A stretch of DNA of 64,000 nucleotides from Methylobacterium sp. E-066 (GCF_022829635.1 NZ_JAKSYO010000037.1:56138-120137); one strand, 5' to 3'; counted from the first letter of the stretch, positions 1 to 9,085 are shown. Notes: generated from the letters alone by a model not told the origin. Numbers and translations are program-made.

Positions 1-688
1 CGGCGGCGGTCCGGTCGTCCGCGTAGGTGCCCGCGCCGATCAGCGGCGAGTCGCCGATACGGCCGGGACGCTTGTTGGTCATGCCGCCGGTCGAGGTCAG
101 GGCGGCGAGATGGCCGTCCCGGTCGAGGGCGACGGCGCCCACCGTGCCGAACTTGCGGGTCTCGTCGAGGGGCCCCGACGCCGTGTCGTGGTCGAGGGCC
201 ACCTGCCCGGCGGCCAGTGCCCGGCGGAGCTGGTCGCGGCGGGCCTCCGTCGAGAAGAAATCCGGTTCGACCATCTCCAGACCGTGCTGCCGCGCGAAGG
301 CCTCGGCGCCGGCCCCGGCCATCAGGACGTGCTCGCCCGCCTCCATCACTGCGCGGGCGGCGCGGCCGGGCCGGCGGACCCGTGCGACCCCCGCGACGGC
401 ACCGGCCCGCAGGGTGGCGCCGTCCATGATCGCGGCGTCGAGTTCGTGGGTCTCGGCGCTGGTGAAGACAGCGCCGTGGCCGGCATTGAAGAGCGGGCAC
501 TCCTCCAGGAGGTCGACGGCGCGGCTCACGACGTCGAGGGCGCTGCCGCCGGCGGCGAGGCAGGCCGCTCCGGCCGCCAGGATCTCGGCGAGGGCCGCGT
601 GATAGCGCGCCTCGCCGCGATCGGCCTGGCCCGACGCGATCGTCCCAGCGCCGCCGTGGATCACGAGTACGGGGCGGTGGTCGCTCAT
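1..688 (-). CDS. iaaA: Isoaspartyl peptidase/L-asparaginase, partial (3' end off window)
   Basis: This is a cytoplasmic Ntn-hydrolase that cleaves isoaspartyl dipeptides and asparagine after self-cleavage. The reverse-strand frame opens with MSDHRPVLVIHGGAGT, the family's N-terminal signature. The autoproteolytic Gly-Thr site appears as FGTVGAVALD; Thr182 would be the nucleophile created by cleavage. A TSTGG stretch of the beta subunit follows before the window ends, so roughly the last third of the gene is missing. The start is firm: its ATG overlaps the TGA of the upstream RpiR gene by four bases (ATGA), implying co-transcription and translational coupling. In related bacteria such regulator/peptidase pairs often sit beside peptide transporters; that part is outside the window. 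Confidence 0.9.
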   Translation of the reverse strand, partial: MSDHRPVLVIHGGAGTIASGQADRGEARYHAALAEILAAGAACLAAGGSALDVVSRAVDLLEECPLFNAGHGAVFTSAETHELDAAIMDGATLRAGAVAGVARVRRPGRAARAVMEAGEHVLMAGAGAEAFARQHGLEMVEPDFFSTEARRDQLRRALAAGQVALDHDTASGPLDETRKFGTVGAVALDRDGHLAALTSTGGMTNKRPGRIGDSPLIGAGTYADDRTAA

Positions 689-1623
689 GGAACGGTTCCC
701 GGGGGCGGGGTGTCGGGCAGGTCGTCGGCTCCGCCCTGCGGTGGCCAGGCGGCGTAGTCGCGGTCGAGCCAGGGCAGGACGGCTTCCGTCACCCGCGTCG
801 CGGCCGGGACGAGATCCACGGTGGCGTGGGCGAAGGCGCTCGCCAGGGCCTCGACGAGGGCCGTCAGGCTGGCATCTGAGGCGGCAAAGTAGTGGCAGTC
901 AGTCTGCGCGTAGAGCGCGATCGTAGCGGTGGCGACGAGGGGCGAGTGCGGTCCGTCGGTCAGCGCCAGGACCGCGGCGCCGTGCTTCCGGGCGATCTCG
1001 GCCAGCCGCACCGTGTCGGCGAAGTACCGCGGGGTTGCGAGCGCGATGACGAGGTCGTCGGTCGTCAGCCGGCGCAGAGTCCGGGCGGCGAAGCCGGGCC
1101 CCTCCAGGGTTGCCAGCAGGTGGACGTCCTCTCGGTTGACGTCGAGGTTGCGCGCCAGGATACCGGCCGGCCAGCTGCTGCTGCCCAGCCCGACAATGTA
1201 GACCCGTCGGGCCCGGCGGATCGCCTCGACGGCCTGCGCACAGGTCTGGCCGTCGAGCCCGCGGCGTGTCGCTTCAATGTTGCGGACGATGTCGGCCAAG
1301 GCTCCGTCGAGGATGCCGGACGCGGTAGCGGTTTGATCTCGGCCGCCGCGCAGCTTCTCGACCGGTGCGAGCGCCTTCTCATAGCCGAGGACGAGAGCCG
1401 CGCGGAACTTTGCGTAGCCCTCATAGCCCACAGCGCGAGCAAACCGATTAGCGGTGGCGACCGAGACGCCAACCAAGTCTGCAAGCTCATTCACGGGCAG
1501 GGTCGCAGCGCGCAACGGATGATCAAGGACGAAGCGGGCGACCTCTCGGTGAGCGGAGCTAAGCGCCGGAAATGCTTGCGCAATCCGCTGCGCGACAGAC
1601 AGCTCCTCATGGTCTGATGCCAC
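685..1623 (-). CDS. RpiR/MurR-family transcriptional regulator
   Basis: About 312 aa. An N-terminal RpiR helix-turn-helix (roughly residues 10-80, with ELADLVGVSVATANRFARA as the recognition region) is followed by a SIS sugar-phosphate-binding fold at about 125-265, with VYIVGLGSSS at its start. RpiR proteins sense phosphosugars or related ligands and control catabolic genes. The GTG at 1623 is preferred over the TTG at 1641 because a GGAG lies a few bases upstream of it; the upstream choice would add six residues. The stop overlaps the isoaspartyl peptidase start, so this regulator probably controls its own operon and degradation of isoaspartyl peptides or their wall-derived relatives. The ligand is unknown. 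Confidence 0.88.
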   Translation of the reverse strand: MASDHEELSVAQRIAQAFPALSSAHREVARFVLDHPLRAATLPVNELADLVGVSVATANRFARAVGYEGYAKFRAALVLGYEKALAPVEKLRGGRDQTATASGILDGALADIVRNIEATRRGLDGQTCAQAVEAIRRARRVYIVGLGSSSWPAGILARNLDVNREDVHLLATLEGPGFAARTLRRLTTDDLVIALATPRYFADTVRLAEIARKHGAAVLALTDGPHSPLVATATIALYAQTDCHYFAASDASLTALVEALASAFAHATVDLVPAATRVTEAVLPWLDRDYAAWPPQGGADDLPDTPPPGTVP

Positions 1624-2121
1624 GACGCTCCAGCCGATCAAAAATTCTCACTAGTGGTCAGTCTGAGAGTTTTTTCGATCACCGGCAAGCGCTTCGATGC
1701 TTATTTTCGCGGCACGAGTTGCACAAATCGCTGAACTCCCCAGACGAATCGGGTCATCCTACTCCTGATCAGGTGCGGATCCCCGTTCACGGCACCTGCG
1801 TTGGCCGACGGCTGCAGTTCCATTCCAACTGTCTGGGGCTGATCCTGCGTGCGGAAGTGGCGGAGGCTCGCTGCAGGCACAATGGCGACCGGTGAGCCGA
1901 TCTACGCCGATGTCTGCTTCGGAGATGCCGGCTGACGCCACTGAATGGCCAAGATGGGCGCAGAACCGAACGACCGCTTTCGCGCGGTTCGGCGATCCGG
2001 CATGGCGTAGTCTGGACGACTGCGGCCCGTCTGCTTCCTGCTGGGCGACCGATTAAGCGGCCGTGTCCGCTTTATCGTCCTTAGTAGGTCTTACGAACAC
2101 CACGATCCTCTGGCGCAGCCT
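1624..2121. other. Intergenic region without a convincing gene
   Basis: It lies between the start of the RpiR gene and the 3' end of the LysR gene. Possible short frames here have no recognisable product and no good ribosome-binding site. The RpiR promoter must be in the right-strand-proximal part (about 1640-1740, which is locally AT-richer). The part from 1941 to 2050 is a copy of the dispersed intergenic repeat described separately. Confidence 0.6.
1941..2050 (+). repeat. Dispersed intergenic repeat, copy 1
   Basis: It holds GGGCGCAGAACCGAACG followed by ACCGCTT and, further on, CGGCGATCCGGCATGGCG. The reverse complement of 34081-34180 carries the same words in the same order, so these two are homologous over about 100 bases in opposite orientation. 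The stretch CTGAATGGCCA near its start recurs at copy 2 (about 6820). It contains no open reading frame. Confidence 0.65.
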
Positions 2122-3051
2122 TCACGGCCGTAGGACCGCAAAAGCATCCGTGAGCGTTTGACGCCACCAGCTGTGCCCAGGATCGTGTTGGAAACGGGGG
2201 TGCCACCATAGATAGGCATCGCTCGACGGCAGGATGATCGGCGGCTCTTTGATCTCGACTTCGTGCCGCGACGCGCGATCGGTGATCGCCTTCGGCAAGG
2301 TCGCGATGAGGTCTGTAGCCGCGACCATCCAGATCGCGGCCGGGAAACTCGGCACCGTCATGGCGACGCGTCGGCGCCGCCCGACTGCCGCCAGAGCCGC
2401 ATCGACGATGCCCGTGTTGCCACCCGTGGTGCTGACGAGCACATGCGGCAGGGCTGCATAGGTATCGAGGTCGAGATCGACCGCTAACGCAGGATGACCG
2501 CGCCGCACCACGCAGCGAAACGGCTCGGAGATGACGCGCGCGCGCATCAACGCGCGATCCAGCGCCAGTTGGTGCTCCACCTCCGCGCCGGCCAGGACGA
2601 GATCCAGCCGGCCGCTGGCGAGGTCCTCCGCGAGCCCTGGGCCGATCGACCTCACCTGAAAATCCAGGCCGGGCGCTTCGCGTCTGATCCGTCCGAAGAG
2701 ATCGGGCAACACCGTGAACTGCGGGTGATCCGGCGTCGCAAGCGTGAAGCACCGCGTCGATTGCGCGGGATCGAAGGCGGCCTGCCGGCCGAGCACGCGT
2801 TCCAGCTCTGCCAGTCCAAGCGACAGGCCGGGGCGCAGCGCCAATGCCCGGGGTGTTGGGCTGAGCGCGTTACCGGTCCGGACCAGCAGCGGATCGCCGA
2901 ACCGGGCCCGTAGGGCGCGCAGCGAGTGGCTGACCGCAGACTGCGTGAGACCGAGGGCGCTTGCTGCCCGCGTCACACTGAGATGATCTAGGAGTGCATC
3001 GAGCACCAGAAACAGGCGGAGATCGCGCTCGGACACATGACGTGAACTCAT
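2122..3051 (-). CDS. LysR-family transcriptional regulator
   Basis: 309 aa, normal length for LysR. The winged HTH occupies about residues 8-67 (AASALGLTQSAVSHSLRAL), followed by a substrate-binding domain of the NodD/NahR-like type (TLATPDHPQFTVLPDL begins the effector domain). The ATG at 3051 gives the standard start a few residues before the HTH. It is divergent from the cupin gene at 3131 and the SDR at 3775, which are its likely targets, with only about 80 bases between start codons for a shared operator. The effector cannot be deduced. Confidence 0.92.
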   Translation of the reverse strand: MSSRHVSERDLRLFLVLDALLDHLSVTRAASALGLTQSAVSHSLRALRARFGDPLLVRTGNALSPTPRALALRPGLSLGLAELERVLGRQAAFDPAQSTRCFTLATPDHPQFTVLPDLFGRIRREAPGLDFQVRSIGPGLAEDLASGRLDLVLAGAEVEHQLALDRALMRARVISEPFRCVVRRGHPALAVDLDLDTYAALPHVLVSTTGGNTGIVDAALAAVGRRRRVAMTVPSFPAAIWMVAATDLIATLPKAITDRASRHEVEIKEPPIILPSSDAYLWWHPRFQHDPGHSWWRQTLTDAFAVLRP

Positions 3052-3130
3052 GCAGACATGAGAGCAGCGAAGCTCGCTTCATGTCCAGGGCCGGCCTACA
3101 CCCCGCGTCCTACCATTGGGGATCGCGCCG

Positions 3131-3577
3131 ATGCGCCAGAATGAAACCATCGCCTTTGCAGGGACGCTCGTCGACATCCTGGTGGCCGGCGAGGAAACCG
3201 GCCGCCAGTTCTCGCTGCTGCGCATCACCAACCCACCGGGCGTTTGGACGCCTCCGCACCGGCACCTGCACGAGGAGGAGACCATCTATGTCCTGTCCGG
3301 GCAGGTTCAGGTCTGGACCGAGGGCGAGACCCGCTCGTTATCGGCCGGAGAGGTCGTGATCCTTCCTCGCGGCCAAGCTCATCGGCTAGGGAACGCCGGC
3401 CCTGAGACAGCCCGGGCCCTGGTATTCTGCACTCCGTCCGGCTTCGAGCAGTTCGTCCGCGAGGCTGGCCAAGCTACGGGTGCCTTGGCGTCTGCTCAGG
3501 CGCCCGATGCGGAAGCACTGGCGCTACTCGCCAGCCTGTCCTCACGCTTCGGCATCGAGCTTCTGCCGTCAGGCTGA
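3131..3577 (+). CDS. Cupin-domain protein
   Basis: 148 aa with a single conserved beta-barrel cupin domain. Both metal-binding motifs are present: HRHLHEEE (His-x-His...Glu) in motif 1 and GEVVILPRGQAHRLGN in motif 2, so a divalent metal site is likely. The ATG at 3131 is chosen over an in-frame TTG at 3116 because GGGGAT lies just upstream and the homologous part begins right after it. The C-terminal 40 residues form a helical tail. Such small cupins act as dioxygenases, isomerases or ligand binders; nothing here fixes the substrate. It is divergent from the LysR gene and upstream of an SDR, perhaps one regulatory unit. Confidence 0.85.
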   Translation: MRQNETIAFAGTLVDILVAGEETGRQFSLLRITNPPGVWTPPHRHLHEEETIYVLSGQVQVWTEGETRSLSAGEVVILPRGQAHRLGNAGPETARALVFCTPSGFEQFVREAGQATGALASAQAPDAEALALLASLSSRFGIELLPSG

Positions 3578-3774
3578 GCAGGCACCAGGAACGAAGTGGC
3601 CGGTGCCTCGTCAGCCCTATCGAAACGCCGACGGGGCGCCATCCTTCAAGAGCTCCAGCCCATACTTCTCGTTTCCGCTGATTGAGGGCTGTCTGGCAAC
3701 GAACAGCACGCTGATCAGCCCAGGCTGATGTCGGCCCACGCGGCGCTGTTGCAAATCACAGAGAGGATCTCGGA

Positions 3775-4542
3775 ATGGATCTTTATCTCAGAGGCAAGCG
3801 TGCACTCGTCACGGGCGGTTCGAAGGGCATCGGTCTGGCCACCGCCGCCCTTCTTGCCGAGGAAGGCTGCGACCTCGTCCTGGTCGCTCGTGACCCTGCT
3901 GGCCTCACGCGCGCTGCGCAGGCCCAAGCCCGTCATGGCGTGGAGGTTCAGACCATCGCCGCGGACCTGTCGCGCACCGCCGAGCATGCGCGCGTCGTCC
4001 ACGAGGTTGGGGGCATCGACATCCTCGTCAACAATGCCGGCGCCATCCCGCCCGGCGACCTCCTGTCCCTGGATGCGGCGACATGGCGATCCGCCTGGGA
4101 CCTGAAGGTCTTCGGCTACATCGATCTCACCCGGGCTTTCTACCCGACGCTCAAGGAGCGCGGAGGCGTCGTCGTCAACGTCATCGGCTCGGCAGGTGAG
4201 CGTGCCGAGCCCAACTGCATCGCGGGTAGTAGCGGAAACGCGGCCCTGATGGCGTTCACGCGAGCCCTCGGAGCGCGATCCCCGCGCGACGGCGTGCGTG
4301 TCGTGGGCATAAATCCAGGTCCGGTTGCGACCGATCGCATCGAGATGCTTCTTCGCGCCAAGGCCGAACGGACGACAGGCAATGCGGAACGCTGGCAGGA
4401 TGCGTTCAAGGACTCCGCATTCGGGCGTGCGGCCAAGCCCGAAGAGATCGCCGCCGCGGTGGCCTTCCTAGCCTCTCGGCGGTCCGGCTACACGTCCGGC
4501 GTCATCTTGACGATGGACGATCCCGGACGTCCCCCATTCTGA
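3775..4542 (+). CDS. SDR-family protein with altered catalytic tyrosine
   Basis: 255 aa, a classical-size short-chain dehydrogenase/reductase. The cofactor motif TGGSKGIG (residues 14-21) and the NNAG motif are intact, and the Asp residues in VARDP and AADLS suit NADP(H) or NAD(H) binding. The catalytic region reads IGSAGE...NCIAGSSGNAALMAF. The usual Tyr-x-x-x-Lys is not there: residue 148, where related proteins carry Tyr (as in YIAGS), is Cys (TGC, one base from TAC), and no Lys follows. GAGAGGA at 3761-3767 is a good ribosome-binding site for the ATG at 3775. It may be a non-canonical SDR subfamily or a damaged enzyme. Probably part of the LysR/cupin group. Confidence 0.85.
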   Translation: MDLYLRGKRALVTGGSKGIGLATAALLAEEGCDLVLVARDPAGLTRAAQAQARHGVEVQTIAADLSRTAEHARVVHEVGGIDILVNNAGAIPPGDLLSLDAATWRSAWDLKVFGYIDLTRAFYPTLKERGGVVVNVIGSAGERAEPNCIAGSSGNAALMAFTRALGARSPRDGVRVVGINPGPVATDRIEMLLRAKAERTTGNAERWQDAFKDSAFGRAAKPEEIAAAVAFLASRRSGYTSGVILTMDDPGRPPF

Positions 4543-4963
4543 ACAACTTGGGTTTCTGGGCGCGTGGATCAACCACGCCCAGGGGCGCGTCCGACGGCCG
4601 TCGGGACCTCCTCAACGTTTGGATCTGCGCCAAAGGAGCCGGGATCGTGGTCCGACAGCCGCCCTTGATCGAGCCGCCGGTTCAGCTCGTCGGGCGTTGA
4701 CTACAGCACCGCCAAGCGCATTGACCGAAGTAAGGCTTCGGGCTTCGGCATCGCACGTCGTGCCTGCTGGCGCGAATTCCGCCGCCCCGCATCAGGAGCT
4801 GCGGGCCAGCCAATACAGTCCGGGGTATTGCCGAAGCACCGGTCCGCGCGAACCGTACACGAAGTCCGGTCGCGATTGTAAGCCCGAACCGATCAAGATC
4901 CAGGCGACTGCTCCCAGCGAGCCAAAGCCCGCCCGGAGCCGCGATCGATCGGGAGACGAAGGT
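4543..4963. other. Intergenic region between convergent SDR genes
   Basis: 421 bases between two convergent genes. Open frames exist on both strands because of the high GC content, but none has a recognisable domain or a good ribosome-binding site. I see no clear terminator hairpin, RNA gene or insertion sequence. Confidence 0.5.
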
Positions 4964-5710
4964 TCAGAACTGGGACAAACCGCCGTCGACCACGATTTCC
5001 GCCCCCGTCATGTAGGAGCTGTCGTCACTCGCCAGGAACAGGGCGGCCCGCGAGACCTCGTCGGCCTCGCCGAAGCGTTGCAGGGGGACCTGTCCCTCGA
5101 CGCCTTCGGCAAATGCCTTCAGCTCCTGTTCGCTCAAGCCAAGCTTACTGGCGAACGGCGTGCTGATTGGCCCGGGGCTCACGGCGTTGATCCGGATGCC
5201 GCGCGGCGCGAGCTCAGCGCCGAGCGTCCGAGTCAGCGAGCGCACGGCCGCCTTGCTGGCCGATAGGATCGACAGACCCGGCGTGCCCTTCGTGTTCAGG
5301 AAGGAGGTGGTGAACACGACGCTGCCGCCCTTGCTCATTAGCGGCACCGCTTTCTGGATGGTGAAGAACACTCCCTTGAAGTTGACCTCGAACTGCTCGT
5401 CCAAGTCGACCTCGGTCACAGCTTCCAGCGGTGCGGCTCTCCCAAGGCCCGCATTAGCGAACAAGACGTCGATACGGCCATAGCGCTCCCGCACACCCGC
5501 GATGACACGGTCGATGTCGGCGGAACAGCGCAGGTTCGCCGCGATGGCGAGGCAGCCTGTACCGAGTTGTGCTTCCGCCGCTTTCAGCCGCTTGGGATCG
5601 GTGCCGACCACAATGACCTTGGCGCCCTCGCGCCGAAACAGGTCAGCGGCAGCAAGGCCGATGCCGGACGTGCCGCCAGTGACGAGCACGACCTTATCGT
5701 TGAGCTTCAT
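4964..5710 (-). CDS. SDR-family oxidoreductase with Leu in place of catalytic Tyr
   Basis: 248 aa. NAD(P)-binding TGGTSGIG (residues 11-18), NAGLG, the structural Asn region and the C-terminal GAEIVVDGG are all present, as in glucose-1-dehydrogenase-like SDRs. The active-site helix reads LSASKAAVRSL: Lys153 is kept, but residue 149, where classical SDRs have the catalytic Tyr (YxxxK), is Leu (CTA). The ribosome-binding site GGAGG lies six bases before the ATG. The gene is divergent from a broken LysR gene at 5841, so the regulator and the enzyme may both be degrading, or this is a subfamily that works without the Tyr. Substrate unknown. Confidence 0.9.
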   Translation of the reverse strand: MKLNDKVVLVTGGTSGIGLAAADLFRREGAKVIVVGTDPKRLKAAEAQLGTGCLAIAANLRCSADIDRVIAGVRERYGRIDVLFANAGLGRAAPLEAVTEVDLDEQFEVNFKGVFFTIQKAVPLMSKGGSVVFTTSFLNTKGTPGLSILSASKAAVRSLTRTLGAELAPRGIRINAVSPGPISTPFASKLGLSEQELKAFAEGVEGQVPLQRFGEADEVSRAALFLASDDSSYMTGAEIVVDGGLSQF

Positions 5711-5840
5711 GACTATCCTCCGGACTTTCGAGACACTCGTGAAAGTCGGAGCGCGCGTTCCGTGGTGAGGAATATGACCCCGGTCGCAGGGCGCCTCAAA
5801 CGGGATGTTCTCGGCCGCCGGAGTAGATAATATTTAGCGC

Positions 5841-6761
5841 ATGAGAGCTCCAGATCACCTCAACGCACTGCGCGCCGTCGAAGCGGCGGCGCGTCACCAC
5901 AGCTTCGCGCTGGCAGCGCAGGAACTGAACGTGACGCCTGCCGCCGTCGGGCAACTGGTAAGGCGGCTCTAAGAGAGCCTCGGCGTCGAGCTGTTTCATC
6001 GCGCTTAGTCAGGACCAGCCCGGCTTGTCGTGACTGAGAATGCGAAGGCCGCTATCCCAGACCTTCAAGCGGGGTTTGCCAGCCTGTCGACCGCCATGGC
6101 CCGGCTGCGTTCGGCTCGGAAGCGTCGGACCCTGTCGGTGACCGTACCCGGTGCATTCGCCGACAAGTGGCTTCTGCACCGCCTTGATGAGTTCAATCGG
6201 CGACACTCCGACTGTGAGCTGTTGATCGATACCAGCACCGCCCTGGCGGATTTCGCCAGCCAGCCCGTGGATGTCGGCATCCGCTACGGGGCCGGGCTGT
6301 GGTCGGGGCTGGTGGCGTTTCCCTTCGCTCGCGACGCATTCTTCCCAGTGTGCAGCCCGTGGCTGCTTGAGGGTCCCCACGCGCTGCGAACGCCTGCCGA
6401 TCTGCGGCACCACCCTCTCATCCACGACACGTCCATGGCCAACACGGCCGCTTTCCGCACTTGGCGGGACTGGCACCGCGCGGCCGGGCTGGACACGTCC
6501 GAGGGCGAGCGTGGTCTTCGCATCAACGACTCCGCCGCGGCCTACCGCATGGCGATGGCGGGTCACGGTGTAGCGCTGGGCCGAACAACTCTGGTTGAGC
6601 AGGATCTCAAGGATCGCCGTCTGGTCCGCCCGTTCGGGCCCGTCCTCGATTGTGTGTTGGCCTACTACGTTGTCTGCCGCCCCCAGGATGTGCAGGACCG
6701 GACCATCAACGCGTTTCGTGACTGGCTGATCGGAGAGGCCATGTCGGAAGCGAAGGTCTGA
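5841..6761 (+). pseudogene. LysR (GcvA-type) regulator with two in-frame stops
   Basis: The reading frame from ATG 5841 to the stop at 6761 equals a full-length 306-residue LysR protein, but codon 44 is TAA (5970-5972) and codon 56 is TAG (6006-6008). Both are one base from sense codons that fit the family (GAA and AAG). No frameshift is present. The segment before TAA is the HTH (residues 7-43); the part after 6030 encodes an intact effector-binding domain of the GcvA type (HHPLIHD, RINDSAAAYRMAMAGHGVALG). A GTG at 6030 could start a 243-residue protein lacking the DNA-binding domain. It is divergent from the SDR at 4964-5710, presumably its former target. Confidence 0.88.
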
Positions 6762-6788
6762 TCCGAATCCATCCTGGACCGCTTCGCA

Positions 6789-6865
6789 GTGTCTGCTTCT
6801 GGGATGCTACAAAATTCCGCTGAATGGCCAGCATGGGCGCGAAGCGGCCGGTCAAAGCCGAATCC
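6789..6865 (+). repeat. Dispersed intergenic repeat, copy 2 (partial)
   Basis: The word GTCTGCTTCTGGGAT is followed by CTGAATGGCCAGCATGGGCG, nearly identical to the start of copy 1 at 1941. It sits between the end of the LysR pseudogene and the 3' end of the XRE-cupin gene, and contains no gene. Confidence 0.55.
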
Positions 6866-6878
6866 CGTTTGCGAAGAC

Positions 6879-7526
6879 TCACCGTAGTCGCGTCGCATCG
6901 ATAACTAGGAAGTACTGGCACACGTCCGTCCCGAGATTGGTGAAAGCGTGACCGGCGTCGGCCTCAAAATACAGGCTGTCGCCCTCTTCGACCACGACGG
7001 CGCGGTCGCCGATCGTGGCGCGGAGGCGTCCCTTCAGCACGAAGATGTATTCCGACACGCCGCGGCGATGGGCGACGAACTCCCCCGTGGTTGCACCCGG
7101 CGGGAGCGTGTTGAGCACCCAGTCGATCCCCCGCCCAGGCAGCACCGGAGAGAGGCAGCGGCGCAGGAAGCCCGATGCCTCGTCTCGCAGTACCGGCTGG
7201 CGGGAGGCAGGGATCAGCAACACCTCCACCTCGGTGGCAGGCGCCATCAGCCGCGAGAAGGTTACGCCCAGCGCCTCGGCCAGGCGAGAGAGGATTGCCG
7301 TCGACGGCACGGCCTCGCCGCGCTCGATCTTCGAGATCATCGAGCGACTGACGCCCGACACGGCCGCCAAGGCTTCGAGGGAGAGGTCGCGCTCCCGCCG
7401 TCTACGTCGGATCTCCTCGGCGAGCACTTGGATCTGAGAGCGGGCCTCGGCCTCGATTCGAACCCGTCGTACCTCTGTCGTGACCGTCATGCGCGCTTCG
7501 TCCCGGTCCTCCGTCCGACGCGTCAT
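6879..7526 (-). CDS. XRE-family regulator with C-terminal cupin domain
   Basis: 215 aa if started at the ATG at 7526; an in-frame ATG at 7490 would give 203 aa, and neither has a convincing ribosome-binding site. A lambda-repressor-type HTH spans about residues 35-95 (LEALAAVSGVSRSMISKIERGEAVPS), followed by a cupin sensor domain with HRRGVSEYIFVLKGR and the closing EGDSLYFEADAGHAFTN. This architecture (HTH_3 plus cupin_2) is common in repressors of catabolic genes for amines and small acids. It is divergent from the MHS transporter at 7662 and is the likely regulator of the four-gene operon there. Confidence 0.92.
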   Translation of the reverse strand: MTRRTEDRDEARMTVTTEVRRVRIEAEARSQIQVLAEEIRRRRRERDLSLEALAAVSGVSRSMISKIERGEAVPSTAILSRLAEALGVTFSRLMAPATEVEVLLIPASRQPVLRDEASGFLRRCLSPVLPGRGIDWVLNTLPPGATTGEFVAHRRGVSEYIFVLKGRLRATIGDRAVVVEEGDSLYFEADAGHAFTNLGTDVCQYFLVIDATRLR

Positions 7527-7661
7527 CCTTGCGCGCCTCGGGGTCGTTGCGGGGTGATTAGCACACCGCGCCCGGCGGCGCCCGCACGACCAGCGTCCTG
7601 GTTGGCACGCTGCTTGTATCGCGCAGAGTGGAAATTCATCTCGAAAAGTGGATGCCCGCGC

Positions 7662-8990
7662 ATGCTTGACGTCGCACCGCCGCTGGATACGACACGGATC
7701 GCGGAGCCGGATGCGGTTACGCTCGCGGACAGACGCCAGATCGTCTGGTCGAGCGTCATCGGGACTACCGTCGAGTGGTACGATTTTCTGATCTACGGAA
7801 CGGCCAGCGCCCTCGTCTTCAACAAGCTGTTCTTTCCCAGCATCGACCCCGTGGTCGGCACCATCGCGGCGTTCGGCTCCTACGCCGTCGGGTTCCTGGC
7901 CCGTCCCCTGGGTGGGGCGGTCTTCGGCCATTTCGGCGATCGGATCGGGCGCAAGTCGATGCTGTCGCTGACGCTGATGATCATGGGGCTCGGCACCTTC
8001 CTGATCGGCTGCCTGCCGACCTACGGGCAGATCGGCATTCTTGCACCGATCCTCCTCGTGGCGCTGCGCCTCGTCCAGGGGATCGGGATCGGCGGCGAGT
8101 GGGGCGGGGCCGTGCTGATGGTGGTGGAGAGCGTGCCGCCGGAACGGCGCGGGTTCTTCGGGAGCATCGTCCAGCTCGGCTACCCCATCGGCGTGATCCT
8201 CTCGATCGGCGCGTTCGCGCTGACCGGCCTGATGCCCGAGTCGGCGTTCCTATCGTGGGGCTGGCGCATCCCGTTCCTGGCGAGCGCACCCCTCGTCGGA
8301 GTCGGCCTTTTCATTCGGTTACGGCTTCACGAGACCCCCGCGTTCCGACGGATCAAAGAGCAGGCGGTGACGGCGCGGCTTCCGATCGTGGAGATCCTCA
8401 CCGAGCATCCTGGCATGTTCCTGAAAGCTGTCGGCCTGAAGGTATCCGAGATTGCCTACGTGAGCGTCGTCACCGTGTTCTCTATCTCCTACGTCACCGG
8501 CCAGCTCGGCTTGTCGCGGAGCGTGATCCTGAACGGCATTTTGGTCGCCGCCGTCATCGAGCTCTTCACGATACCCGTCTTTGGCTACCTGTCCGATCGC
8601 TACGGGCGCAAGACGTTGTTCATTGCCGCCTGCCTGTTCTCGATCGCCTTCGCGTTCCCGATGTTCACGCTCCTCGACACGCGCGACCCGACGGTCATCA
8701 CCCTGACGGTCGCAGTAGCGCTGAGCTTCGGGCAAGGCATCATGTTCGGAACTGGAGCCGCCTGGATGTCCGAGCTGTTCGACGCCCGCTTGCGCTACAG
8801 CGGTGCCTCCCTCGGTTTTCAGGTTGGTGCTGCGCTGAGCGGTGGGTTTACACCGCTGATCGCCGCGGCGCTGCTCGCCTGGAGCGGTGGCGCGACGTGG
8901 CCGATCTCCGCCTACCTGATCGCGCTCGCATGCGTGACGCTCGTGGCGACCTTCGCGGCTCCGGAGACAGCACGCCGGCGGATCGACTGA
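7662..8990 (+). CDS. MHS-family MFS transporter (metabolite:H+ symporter)
   Basis: 442 aa with about twelve membrane segments. The start of the first helix (SVIGTTVEWYDFLIYG), the loop 2-3 signature GHFGDRIGRKSML and the second-half repeat GYLSDRYGRKTLF identify the metabolite:H+ symporter family (ShiA, ProP, KgtP and relatives), which import organic acids, betaines or aromatic acids using the proton gradient. The ATG at 7662 begins a hydrophilic N-terminus of normal length. It is the first gene of a run with RidA, MOSC and a flavin/Fe-S reductase, divergent from the XRE-cupin regulator, so it probably brings in that pathway's substrate. Confidence 0.93.
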   Translation: MLDVAPPLDTTRIAEPDAVTLADRRQIVWSSVIGTTVEWYDFLIYGTASALVFNKLFFPSIDPVVGTIAAFGSYAVGFLARPLGGAVFGHFGDRIGRKSMLSLTLMIMGLGTFLIGCLPTYGQIGILAPILLVALRLVQGIGIGGEWGGAVLMVVESVPPERRGFFGSIVQLGYPIGVILSIGAFALTGLMPESAFLSWGWRIPFLASAPLVGVGLFIRLRLHETPAFRRIKEQAVTARLPIVEILTEHPGMFLKAVGLKVSEIAYVSVVTVFSISYVTGQLGLSRSVILNGILVAAVIELFTIPVFGYLSDRYGRKTLFIAACLFSIAFAFPMFTLLDTRDPTVITLTVAVALSFGQGIMFGTGAAWMSELFDARLRYSGASLGFQVGAALSGGFTPLIAAALLAWSGGATWPISAYLIALACVTLVATFAAPETARRRID

Positions 8991-9085
8991 ACGGCCCTGC
9001 ACCGTCGGAAAATGCGATCTGACCAGTGGACGTGCATCCACTACAATGGAATAATGTTGACGTCTTGCGCGAGAGGACAACGGAT

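Noticed and set aside
4619..5266. 215-residue plus-strand frame
   Set aside because: It overlaps the SDR on the minus strand, which has clear motifs, and shows low-complexity antisense composition.
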